Source: M55B111 sp964614065
GTDB taxonomy: Bacteria > Bipolaricaulota > Bipolaricaulia > M55B111
Length of the DNA stretch: 19,981 nt
Direction of reading: 5' to 3'
NCBI GenBank assembly: GCA_964614065.1
Contig: CAZTJJ010000023.1
Span: 1 to 19,981, forward strand
A program made the translations under genes and the position numbers. Position 1 is the first letter of the stretch; the number at the start of each line of letters is the position of its first letter. Under the pieces are notes generated by a model. It saw only the letters and a program-made list of their open reading frames with translations. It searched no databases and was not told the DNA's origin. Below are positions 1 to 7,175 of the stretch, in pieces.

Positions 1-55
1 GAACCACCGACCTACTGATTACGAATCAGCCGCTCTGCCACTGAGCTACGCCGGC
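1..55 (-). tRNA. tRNA-Thr (anticodon CGT), 3' end cut by window edge
   Basis: Read on the minus strand, the sequence folds as a tRNA starting at 55: acceptor strand GCCGGCG, then TA, a D arm with stem GCTC/GAGC, an anticodon arm GCTGA-TTCGTAA-TCAGT, a 5-nt variable loop AGGTC, and the T arm opening with GGTGG and TTC. The anticodon is CGT (bases 21-23 of the plus strand read ACG), so it decodes the threonine codon ACG. The first anticodon-stem pair is a G-U. The rest of the T arm, the 3' acceptor strand and any encoded CCA lie beyond base 1. A promoter sits just upstream. Confidence 0.92.
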
Positions 56-92
56 GAATTGCTCGAGCTTTTACAGATCGTTTCAGCACGAT

Positions 93-122
93 ATTATAAG
101 CGGCCCTATTGCCTAAGGTCAA
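93..122 (-). promoter_or_regulatory. Sigma-70-type promoter for the tRNA-Thr gene
   Basis: On the minus strand, TTGACC (122-117) is followed by an 18-nt spacer and a perfect TATAAT (98-93). Transcription would start near base 86, giving a 5' precursor leader of about 30 nt before the mature tRNA end at 55. Position, orientation and near-consensus boxes make this one of the more convincing promoters in the window. Confidence 0.72.
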
Positions 123-156
123 CCTCTCGAACCTATGGAGGTCAGGCTATCGTTGT

Positions 157-208
157 CCGGCGGGGGTCAGTAAGCGATTCCGAAGAAAATTCATCTATGC
201 CCGGCGGG
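157..208. repeat. Two direct copies of CCGGCGGG near the tRNA
   Basis: CCGGCGGG occurs at 157-164 and again at 201-208, followed by GGTCAG and TTCAG respectively. The second copy (CCGGCGGGTTCA) resembles the 5' half of a tRNA T arm. No complete tRNA can be folded from either copy. This could be tRNA debris or chance. The rest of 123-218 holds nothing else I recognise. Confidence 0.3.
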
Positions 209-218
209 TTCAGTTAGG

Positions 219-1166
219 TTAGGGCAACAGTCTAGAGATCATTAGGTTGATGTAGTAGATTCCGCTTATTGCTACTGGATAGAGGACAAAGATGGAGATA
301 ACAAGAGGGAAAAACCCGATAGAGGTTGAGCTCTCTTCGTTGTACAGTCTCGAATAGGTCTCAATAGATCTGTTGCTTTCCCAGTTTTCCATCAGCTGCC
401 AGTTGTATAAATTGCTGTCTTCTGTGAATTGTTCTATCAATCTGTAGGGAGAGCGATCCAGGAGTCTGTCCCGCAGAAAGAAAAATAACCTGCCCAGTGC
501 CAGCACGTAGATTATTAGCCACCCGGTTCCTCCGCTTGAACCCGCCAGATTGAATAACCCGTGGAGGAGAATCGCGACTAAAAGTCCGGCGCCGATCAAT
601 TTATGCATGGATTTTTGCCTGGATTCGAACTTTGCACAACCCAGAAAGTATCCGCTAATGGAGTTTATTAAAATATGACCCGGGAAAGCTCTCTGCCAGG
701 TTATAAACTGAAACGCGTTGACCGCAGCGTTGCTCTCAGCTCCCATTTGTTCGAAAGTATGGCTGAAGATGTAAGCGAAATCCTCGTAGGCTCCAAAGCC
801 GGCGCCGATCATCCCCATGTACAGTATTCCGTCAAACCTTTCGGAGAAATCCTCCAGCTTGAAGGTCCAGGCGGTGAGGAAGAAGACCCCGAGTTTGATG
901 ATTTCCTCGGGAATAGCAGCTTTGACGAAGGAGTCGTACACGTTGGACAGAAGATTGGCACTATATGTGGATCTGGCAATCATGGGCAGTATATTATGTA
1001 AAAACCCGACCAGCAGCGTTGCCAGTACTCCACCTGTGAAGGCAATTCCTACAGTAATCAGAGATTCCTTTTTGTACCTGTCGGATAGATAGAGCGCCAG
1101 GGCGTATACGAGCGACAGAAACCACCCCAGATAGATTGATCTAAAGAACAGCGCCAACGGAATCAC
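219..1166 (-). CDS. PrsW-family intramembrane metalloprotease
   Basis: A 315-residue polytopic membrane protein of the PrsW family (related to CPBP/Abi proteases). PrsW of Bacillus subtilis makes the site-1 cut in anti-sigma factor RsiW; the substrate here is unknown. The family signature is intact: PEEIIK (E87, E88, K91), GAGFGAYED (E128), the histidine in AFPGH (H164) and LLHGLFN (H202), each in or beside hydrophobic segments. Further membrane segments occur near residues 4-27, 35-60 and in the last 30 residues. The start is uncertain: GTG at 1166 has no SD, whereas an in-frame TTG at 1157-1155 is preceded by GGTGAT (1167-1162) at 4 nt. It lies close downstream of the racemase-like gene on the same strand and may be co-transcribed with it. 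No anti-sigma or sigma gene is adjacent. Confidence 0.85.
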   Translation of the reverse strand: MIPLALFFRSIYLGWFLSLVYALALYLSDRYKKESLITVGIAFTGGVLATLLVGFLHNILPMIARSTYSANLLSNVYDSFVKAAIPEEIIKLGVFFLTAWTFKLEDFSERFDGILYMGMIGAGFGAYEDFAYIFSHTFEQMGAESNAAVNAFQFITWQRAFPGHILINSISGYFLGCAKFESRQKSMHKLIGAGLLVAILLHGLFNLAGSSGGTGWLIIYVLALGRLFFFLRDRLLDRSPYRLIEQFTEDSNLYNWQLMENWESNRSIETYSRLYNEESSTSIGFFPLVISIFVLYPVAISGIYYINLMISRLLP

Positions 1167-1315
1167 CGATATGATGGTATGACACTTTCCGTCGCAGGCA
1201 AGTTTTAGAGGTTAGATCTGGTTATCTAAGCTAGGAATGTTTTTGATTCTGTATATACAAGCAAAAAAAGTTGCGATACGGTTGTAGTTTTACAGCCAGA
1301 GGACGCCCCTGGCAA

Positions 1316-1415
1316 NNNNNNNNNNNNNNNNNNNNNNNNNNNNNNNNNNNNNNNNNNNNNNNNNNNNNNNNNNNNNNNNNNNNNNNNNNNNNNNNNNNNN
1401 NNNNNNNNNNNNNNN
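1316..1415. other. Assembly gap (100 N) inside the racemase-like gene
   Basis: Exactly 100 N. The uniform size of all three N runs in the window indicates placeholders, so the true distance here is unknown. Confidence 0.97.
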
Positions 1416-2083
1416 TGGCGGTCGTAAATTGCGAAGGTTCTACCCTTTGATTTTTTCTCTTTTACCGATTGTGAAAAGAATTGCGCTACGAACTCGTCCT
1501 GTATATTCTCTAAGAGTGCGAATTCCTCCTCTTCGAGTTCATCGAAATCCAGGTCCGGAAACCCATTTTTGATCTCGTCAAATTCCACGCAGAGAGCTTC
1601 TCCCACCTTGTAAGCGTTCACTCCAGCGATCCTGGTTTCTTCAACTCCTATCCTGTAGCTTTCTTCCACGAAGGAATTCATTGTAGTCTCTGTTTTGACT
1701 ACCTTTCCATCTTCAATTTCTAGCCTCAGCGGTATGGGACCTGCGTCGGTGAGTAGAGTGAGATCTGTTATAGGTTCTTCTTTGGTAATGGAGTATCTAT
1801 CGGCGAAATCGTCCTCCTCCATTGCTTTTCCCAGTACCTGGGTAAGACCACCACACATGCTCAGAAAGTCCAGACCGGTGACGCTCACGATCTTGGCTCG
1901 GATTTGATTTTTCTCGCTTCCCTGATGAAGAAATCCAGCCTGGTGTCCTCGAATGTTTGGAGGTTTCAGGGCAGAGGCTGCCGATTGTCTTTCTTTACCT
2001 GACGGAACCTGACGGCCGTCGAGCAATATAATCTCGTTTCCGCCCATGTGCCCTTTTAGGAAGTCGACTTTTGTTCTCTCCAT
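1416..2083 (-). CDS. DapF/proline-racemase-fold epimerase-like protein, 3' part lost in gap
   Basis: The 222 residues read before the gap resemble the N-terminal half of diaminopimelate epimerase/proline racemase/PrpF-type proteins. The opening segment KGHMGGNEIILLDG corresponds to the DapF-type GxGN region. MCGG, with cysteine 77, sits where the family has its first catalytic cysteine (MCGNG or MCGHG). TDAGPIPLRLEIEDGKV matches the strand-turn-strand after the active site. The second catalytic cysteine would lie in the missing part. An acidic stretch (DLDFDELEEEEF) is unusual for the family. The start is ATG at 2083: GGAG lies 8 nt upstream, while the GTG nine bases earlier has no SD. All three frames are open on the far side of the gap (stops at 1289, 1230 or 1226), so the C terminus cannot be assigned. 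Amino-acid racemase or isomerase is the best guess; substrate unknown. It follows the amidohydrolase by 51 nt, so one operon is likely. Confidence 0.6.
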
Positions 2084-2134
2084 TTTACCCACTCCAGTTA
2101 GTAATGCTGTCCCTGTCTTTTACGGATTCAGGGG

Positions 2135-3128
2135 TTATTTCTGGAATACTACTTTTCCGTCAAAGACCGTGATCTCCGGTCTCATAGACTCTATTTCTTC
2201 CGGTTTTTCCATGGGATTGCCGTCCAGAAGAGTTAGATCAGCTACAGTTCCTGGCTTCAAAACTCCTTTTTCCGATTCTTTGAATTCTACAAAAGCAGCT
2301 CCACTGGTATAAAATTGAAGTGCCTGTTCGGGGGAAATTTTCTGGGCTTCGTAAGGAGTGTTCACCACGGAATGTATGCCGTAGAAAGGATCGAATGGCA
2401 TGCAGTCTGACCCAAAGGATATGGGAATCTCTTTGTCTGCCATCCAGCGAATCGGGTTGAGCACCTTTACTTGTTCTTTGGAAAATCTGTCCTCATACAT
2501 TTGGCCAGGCAATCCCCATTCACCGATGAAATTCGGCTGCATGGACGCTATCATACCCAGCTCTTTTAATCGGTCCACGTTTCTTTGGGATGTCATCTCG
2601 GCATGTTCGATGCGGTGACGCAGGTAATTTTCTNNNNNNNNNNNNNNNNNNNNNNNNNNNNNNNNNNNNNNNNNNNNNNNNNNNNNNNNNNNNNNNNNNN
2701 NNNNNNNNNNNNNNNNNNNNNNNNNNNNNNNNNGCGACTCTGTCCAGCTCTTCCTTTCTCATAAATTCACGATCGCCACTCCATTTGCTCTCGTCCCAGT
2801 TAAAGCCGATTATCCACGTACCGTTAGGCTTGTCTTCTGCGTCTTTTTTTACCTTTTGTAATAGTTTTGCCTTGGACGGCACAGTGCCAAGGTCAATGTA
2901 TTCGGACATTTGTACGCCCATGCTGGCGAAGTGTGTATGGGAGTCGTTAAAGCCCGGAATTAGGGGATGTCCATTTCCATTGATTACTTCCGTGTCGGAG
3001 TTGCAGTGATCCAGTACTTCCTTTTCACTACCTAAAATCTCAATTTTGCCGTCTTTGATTCCTAAGGCTTCCGAAGCCTGTTTACTTGGTAAATCGAAGA
3101 GATCTACGTTTACAAGTGCTAAGTCCAT
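2135..3128 (-). CDS. YtcJ-type amidohydrolase (amidohydrolase_3 family), middle lost in gap
   Basis: A metal-dependent amidohydrolase of the YtcJ/imidazolonepropionase-like branch. The N-terminal piece (131 residues) has the beta-sandwich start and the metal-binding HxH in GFNDSHTHF. After the gap come RHRIEHAEM (metal histidine), SMQPNFIG, SFGSDCMPF (catalytic aspartate region) and the C-terminal sandwich with GTVADLTLLDGNP. It is a clear paralogue of the gene at 7176-8729 and matches it motif for motif on both sides of the gap. By that alignment about 219 residues are missing, far more than the 100 N allow, and the N run also breaks frame. The start is ATG at 3128, 6 nt after AGGAGG; the longer frame from 3155 reads through this SD. 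First gene of a minus-strand operon with the racemase-like gene, divergent from the peptide-type importer. Confidence 0.85.
2634..2733. other. Assembly gap (100 N) inside the first amidohydrolase gene
   Basis: Exactly 100 N. Alignment with the intact paralogue at 7176-8729 predicts roughly 654 missing bases. The reading frames on the two sides require a multiple of three, which 100 is not. Confidence 0.97.
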
Positions 3129-3454
3129 ACTCGACCTCCTAAATGATTTTGTCATTGACTATCACGGTTCTATTATTGCGCTCCCAGAGTACCGCGAAGG
3201 CTTTTCATAGCCGTGTCATATCAAAGTTTTCCTTGTTCAGATATTTATGGGTTCAGGGTACAATCAAAAACACTTAACTTGGGTAAAATTACTACGGTTA
3301 ACCTTCACTTGCAAGAAGCGGATGGAATTGTCTTATTTTGTATTCGGCGTGTAACCACGTCACTATTGCTCTTTCCGTTGTCAAAGGGACTGAAAAAAAC
3401 TGGCATAGCAATCTGTTTCAAACTTTCTACTCAGTTTCTCGTTATTTAATTCTA

Positions 3455-3484
3455 TTGATAATATAACCTGATTTTTGTTATCAT
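3455..3484 (+). promoter_or_regulatory. Candidate promoter for the peptide-type importer operon
   Basis: TTGATA at 3455-3460, an 18-nt spacer and TATCAT at 3479-3484 in an AT-rich stretch. Transcription from here would give a 5' leader of roughly 140 nt before the ATG at 3631. Box matches are moderate; other AT-rich hexamers nearby could serve instead. Confidence 0.4.
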
Positions 3485-3554
3485 ATTTAGTATGGGATAT
3501 TCTTTTTTAATTTGAATTCCAGAAAATATGTTCAGAATTCTACACACTATAAAC

Positions 3555-3573
3555 TTGGGGGTGGTAAAAAGTC
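3555..3573 (+). promoter_or_regulatory. G-run leader element shared with livK
   Basis: TTGGGGGTGGTAAAAAGTC begins about 75 bases upstream of the binding-protein ATG. A close relative, TTGGGGGTGATAGAAGTTC, lies at nearly the same distance upstream of livK (13047-13065). It resembles an SD (GGTGRT pairs with the 16S tail) but no sensible start codon follows in either place. Role unknown; operator or mRNA element are both possible. Confidence 0.4.
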
Positions 3574-3630
3574 GAGTCTTTCAACTAATTTCGGTTAAAC
3601 TCAATATATCGTACCTTGAGGAGGTTGAGA

Positions 3631-5253
3631 ATGTATAAAAAGACTTTCCTTGTTTTCTTGCTGGTTTTAGCGTTAAGTTTTGCTAGTTTTGCTGTTTTTG
3701 GTGCAGACGAGGAAGTAAGAAAAGGCGGCACGGTAAATTTCCCCGCGCCGTACCAGGGCTCAATTACTTCACTTGATCCTGCTCACTCCAACAGGAACCA
3801 ATCCACGCTGGTCTACAGGGCGATTTTCGATAACTTAGTAAAGATCGATCCAGAAAGCTTGGAGATAGTACCTGGAGTCGCTAATGAATGGGCTGTCTCA
3901 GAAGATGGCATGACTTATACTTTTTATATGAGAGAAGGCGTCAAGTTCCACAATGGAACGGAAGTGACAGCATCTGACGTAAAGTATACTTACGAACGTC
4001 TTGTTGACCCAGAAGTGGCTTCGGTGGCTCCTGATCTATTTAAATTTGTAGAAGGGAGCAAAGCCTTTTCAAATGGTGAGGCAGAACACATAAGCGGAAT
4101 AGAGATTATCGATCCCTATACAATTCGAATAAAGCTAACCCGCCTACAGCCCAACTTCCTATACAACGTGGCCGGGGGCTCCAACTTCAACGCGGGTATA
4201 GTTCCCAAAGAAGTTGTCGAAGAGGTCGGTGATAAATTTACAAATAACCCCATTGGCTGCGGTCCATTTAAGTTCGAGAAGTGGAATAGGGGTTCCAGCG
4301 TCACGGTAACCAAGTTCGAAGATTATTATGGAACCGGTCCCTATCTGGACAAGATTGTGTTCAAGATAATGTCCGAGGCCCCTGCAAGAGTGGCAGCCTT
4401 CAGATCGGAGCAATTGGACTTTGATATAGTTTACCCCTCTAACTACGCGCAGTATAAAAAGGATGTCTACTACAGTGAGTTGCTGGTCGAAACCGCCGAA
4501 CTGTGGACGAGGAACGTAACTTTCAATATGGATTTAGAGAAGTTCCAGGACAAAAGCGTACGTCAGGCATTTAATTACGCGATAGACGAGGATTTAATCA
4601 TCGAAAAGCTAGCTGCGGGTAAGGCATACCCAGCCGCTGGTTGGCTCCCCACTTCCTCGCCAGCCTATAATCCGGACCTGGAACCATATGGTTACGACCC
4701 GGAGAAAGCAAAAGAGTTGATGGAAGAAGCCGGGTACACGTCGGACAATCCTCTTAAGATTGAGATAATTGGTGGCGACCACCCTATTTGGGGTACTCCA
4801 ATGGTGGAAACTATCAAGCCGTACCTGGACAAGGTCGGGTTCAAGATCAAACCTGTGCTGTTAGATGGAGCTACATTTGAAAAGAAGGTCTTCGATGGTG
4901 ACTTTGATGCATTCATCTGGTCCAACGGTGGCGAGATCACTTCGCTTTCTTATATGAAAGTTTTCTGGTCGGAAACGCCTCGTGCTTCCGGTAACTTCTT
5001 CAATTACAGTAATCCAGAATTCGATAAGATCATTGAGAAGGCGATGAAAGAAACGGAATTTGAAGAAAGAAAAAAGCTCATTCAACAAGCGGACGCATTT
5101 GTCAAGGAAGCAGCTCCCGCTTGGTTCTTTAACTACAACAAAGCAGTTGGTATTCATCAACCGTGGCTGCATGGTGTTGTAGCTGCGCCCCAGGATATGG
5201 TTTATCAACCGTTGAATAAACTCTGGGTGGCCGAACAAAGTCCAAGATCATAA
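3631..5253 (+). CDS. Family-5 extracellular solute-binding protein (Dpp/Opp type)
   Basis: A 540-residue binding protein of the SBP_bac_5 family, the capture component of a peptide- or oligopeptide-type ABC importer. Residues 1-24 form a signal peptide (KK then a long hydrophobic core, cleavage near VFG/AD) with no lipobox cysteine. Family hallmarks follow: SLDPAHSNRNQSTLVYRAIF, LVKIDPESLEIVPGVANEW, TYTFYMREGVKFHNG, ASDVKYTYERL, NPIGCGPFKFEKW and the C-terminal half with YDPEKAKELMEEAGY. The start is ATG at 3631, 6 nt after GAGGAGG (3618-3624); the TTG at 3616 precedes the SD and would add MRRLR. A terminator-like hairpin follows, then two permease genes. The true ligand could be peptides, N-acylated amino acids or other amides; the flanking amidohydrolases favour the latter, but that is inference. 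Confidence 0.92.
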   Translation: MYKKTFLVFLLVLALSFASFAVFGADEEVRKGGTVNFPAPYQGSITSLDPAHSNRNQSTLVYRAIFDNLVKIDPESLEIVPGVANEWAVSEDGMTYTFYMREGVKFHNGTEVTASDVKYTYERLVDPEVASVAPDLFKFVEGSKAFSNGEAEHISGIEIIDPYTIRIKLTRLQPNFLYNVAGGSNFNAGIVPKEVVEEVGDKFTNNPIGCGPFKFEKWNRGSSVTVTKFEDYYGTGPYLDKIVFKIMSEAPARVAAFRSEQLDFDIVYPSNYAQYKKDVYYSELLVETAELWTRNVTFNMDLEKFQDKSVRQAFNYAIDEDLIIEKLAAGKAYPAAGWLPTSSPAYNPDLEPYGYDPEKAKELMEEAGYTSDNPLKIEIIGGDHPIWGTPMVETIKPYLDKVGFKIKPVLLDGATFEKKVFDGDFDAFIWSNGGEITSLSYMKVFWSETPRASGNFFNYSNPEFDKIIEKAMKETEFEERKKLIQQADAFVKEAAPAWFFNYNKAVGIHQPWLHGVVAAPQDMVYQPLNKLWVAEQSPRS

Positions 5254-5263
5254 TCAATTAATT

Positions 5264-5269
5264 AAGGAG
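5264..5269 (+). promoter_or_regulatory. SD separated from the permease start by a hairpin
   Basis: AAGGAG at 5264-5269 is the only good SD before the first permease gene, but it lies 47 nt upstream of its ATG at 5317, with the 5273-5306 hairpin between. If the hairpin is looped out, the effective spacing shrinks to about 13 nt. Confidence 0.35.
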
Positions 5270-5272
5270 TTA

Positions 5273-5313
5273 GCACGGGGGGATGGTCGTAGTTATCTCC
5301 CCGTGTCTTTTTT
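5273..5313 (+). terminator. Terminator-like hairpin between binding protein and permease genes
   Basis: CACGGGG (5274-5280) pairs with CCCCGTG (5299-5305). The stem extends inward through GGAT/ATCT with one G-U pair to about 11 bp, with a 10-nt loop, followed by T6 at 5308-5313. This has the form of an intrinsic terminator or attenuator, and its position would make the binding protein more abundant than the membrane subunits, a usual arrangement in ABC importers. Confidence 0.75.
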
Positions 5314-5316
5314 CTT

Positions 5317-6249
5317 ATGATTTCTTATATTACTAGAAGACTCCTCCAGGTTATTCCTACCCTTCTAGTTCTATTGACTATTATGTTTTTCCTGCTAAAT
5401 ATTCTTCCGGGGGACGCGGCGATCCTTTCTGGCGCCTCGAGAAAGGGTGCGGGCGAAGAGATGATTAAAAACATTCGAGCGAAGTGGGGATTGGGTGATC
5501 CTATACATATACGCTATTTTAAGTATTTGTCTAATCTCTTTCGGGGAAATCTCGGTACTTCTTACCGTACACATTCCCCCGTGTCTAGCCTTTTGGCCAA
5601 CAAGCTGGTTGCAACATTGACTCTCGTCGGAATAGCTGCTCTGGGTTCTACGATATTGGGCATATTGCTTGGTTTCGCCGCGGGGATGAGGCATGGTTCA
5701 TATACTGATCTATTTTCCATGGGTTTTGCCATACTAGGGATTTCCGTTCCCAGGTTCTGGATAGGTTTGATGTTGATGTATTTATTTGCGGTCATATTTC
5801 GGTTCCTGCCCGCATCGGGTTTTGGTGGAGGAGGAGTGAGTTTTTACATTTTACCTGCAGTTACCCTGGGTATCCCCATGGTTTCTCTTTTGGCAAGAAC
5901 AACCCGGGCGTCCGTTCTGGATGTTGTTTCGGAGGACTATGTGAGGACGGCGCGATCTAAGGGGTTATCTGAATATTTCGTTCAGTCGAAGCACATTTTT
6001 CGGAACGCTTTTCTGCCTGTACTTACAATCGCTGGCCTGCAAATGGGTACAATGCTTGCCAATACTGTGGTTGTAGAAAAGGTCTTTAGTTGGCCCGGTT
6101 TGGGAAATTTGATTGTAAACTCCATACTTCGGCGCGATATACCGGCCGTTCAGGGCTGTATTTTGATATTTGCGGTTACATTCATTTTTATCAACCTGTT
6201 TGTGGACGTCATGTACGCCTATCTTGATCCGAGGATAAGGTATGACTGA
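5317..6249 (+). CDS. ABC importer permease, DppB/OppB type
   Basis: A 310-residue inner-membrane permease of the BPD_transp_1 family. The N terminus MISYITRRLLQVIPTLLVLL is the typical DppB/OppB opening, followed by the extracytoplasmic GDP-hIR-Y-YL region (LGDPIHIRYFKYL) and about six membrane segments. The cytoplasmic EAA-type loop (VRTARSKGLSEYFVQSKHIFRNAFLPVL) contacts an ATPase subunit. The C terminus keeps VDVMYAYLDPRIRYD, the family ending. The ATG comes directly after the T tract of the upstream hairpin and has no adjacent SD, which is odd for this SD-rich genome. The gene overlaps the next by 8 nt. Confidence 0.93.
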   Translation: MISYITRRLLQVIPTLLVLLTIMFFLLNILPGDAAILSGASRKGAGEEMIKNIRAKWGLGDPIHIRYFKYLSNLFRGNLGTSYRTHSPVSSLLANKLVATLTLVGIAALGSTILGILLGFAAGMRHGSYTDLFSMGFAILGISVPRFWIGLMLMYLFAVIFRFLPASGFGGGGVSFYILPAVTLGIPMVSLLARTTRASVLDVVSEDYVRTARSKGLSEYFVQSKHIFRNAFLPVLTIAGLQMGTMLANTVVVEKVFSWPGLGNLIVNSILRRDIPAVQGCILIFAVTFIFINLFVDVMYAYLDPRIRYD

Positions 6250-7105
6250 GGAAATAATGAACAAACTAAAGGATGGATTACACATTATTGGGAACAATCC
6301 ATTGCTGTTTGCCGGCACGGTCATAACGTTGTTTGTGGTGATAGTTGCCATCTTTGCTCCTTTTATTGCCCCTTATCATCCTTGGAAAGACGCGAATTTG
6401 CTTCATTCTTTGGAACCCCCGTCGGGCAAATTTCTACTGGGTACGGATAGACAGGGCAGAGATCTGTTGAGCCGGATAATTTTTGGGGCTCGGATCTCTC
6501 TTATGGTTGGCCTTGTGGCTCAGAGTATTAATACTTTGATTGGCACTATTCTTGGCTTGACCGCTGGAATTATTGGAGGGAAGGTAGACGATCTGATAAT
6601 GGGATTGACCAATATAATGCTTTCTCTTCCGCCATTGATACTCGCGCTGGGTATTATGGCAGCCCTGGGCCCAGGTTTAATAAATATCTTTATTGCCGTT
6701 GGTTTTACTTACTGGACTTATACCTGTCGGCTTACTCGGGGTCAGACTCTAACTGTCAAAGAAAAGGATTTTGTCGAAGCCGCCAGGGCAATTGGTTCGT
6801 CTCGAATCAGGGTAGTTGTCCGTCATATCCTCCCTCAGGTCCTGGGACCTGTCCTGGTAATTGCAACCATGGGTGTAGCATCGGCTATTTTAATTGAAGC
6901 AGCTCTTAGTTTTTTGGGAGTAGGTACGCAGCCACCTACGCCAAGTTGGGGTTCTATATTGAGTAGAGGTCGGTCTTATATCTGGACTGCTCCGTGGATA
7001 ATGATATTTCCTGGTGTGGCTATATCTTTAACGGTTCTGGGTGTGAATCTGCTCGGCGATGGTCTCCGTGACATTCTTGATCCTCGCTTGCGAAGAGAAC
7101 GATAA
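6242..7105 (+). CDS. ABC importer permease, DppC/OppC type
   Basis: A 287-residue partner permease with the OppC_N/BPD_transp_1 layout: an N-terminal membrane segment, the signature LLGTDRQGRDLLSRIIFGARISL, then further membrane segments and an EAA loop (VEAARAIGSSRIRVVVRHILPQ). It ends LLGDGLRDILDPRLRR, typical of DppC. The ATG at 6242 overlaps the previous stop and has GAGG 7 nt upstream. A second ATG at 6257 also has an SD-like GAGG, so the protein may start five residues later. No DppD or DppF ATPase gene follows, so this importer must borrow ATPases encoded elsewhere or work with unlinked ones. Confidence 0.93.
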   Translation: MTEEIMNKLKDGLHIIGNNPLLFAGTVITLFVVIVAIFAPFIAPYHPWKDANLLHSLEPPSGKFLLGTDRQGRDLLSRIIFGARISLMVGLVAQSINTLIGTILGLTAGIIGGKVDDLIMGLTNIMLSLPPLILALGIMAALGPGLINIFIAVGFTYWTYTCRLTRGQTLTVKEKDFVEAARAIGSSRIRVVVRHILPQVLGPVLVIATMGVASAILIEAALSFLGVGTQPPTPSWGSILSRGRSYIWTAPWIMIFPGVAISLTVLGVNLLGDGLRDILDPRLRRER

Positions 7106-7175
7106 CCAAATTGCGCATTCTATTAACAAAATTTCTTGGTAATATAAGTACCGAATTATCTGGGAGGTAATTTAG

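Larger units (their letters stand above)
3129..3630. other. Divergent intergenic region, AT-rich, no gene supported
   Basis: About 500 bases between the minus-strand amidohydrolase and the plus-strand binding-protein gene. It holds a candidate promoter (3455-3484), two GAATTC-centred sequences (from 3514 and 3535) and a G-run element (3555-3573) shared with the livK leader. An open frame of 78 codons at 3213-3449 has no SD and reads like random sequence. No convincing promoter for the minus-strand operon was found. Confidence 0.5.

Noticed and set aside
675..1092. Plus-strand open frames opposite the protease gene
   Set aside because: Shadows of the minus-strand PrsW-family gene, which has conserved motifs.
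2135..3128. Amidohydrolase as a frameshifted pseudogene
   Set aside because: The frame change coincides exactly with the N run; both flanks are well conserved, so it is an assembly effect.
3213..3449. Open frame of 78 codons in the divergent intergenic region
   Set aside because: No SD, no recognisable motif, and composition typical of AT-rich non-coding DNA.
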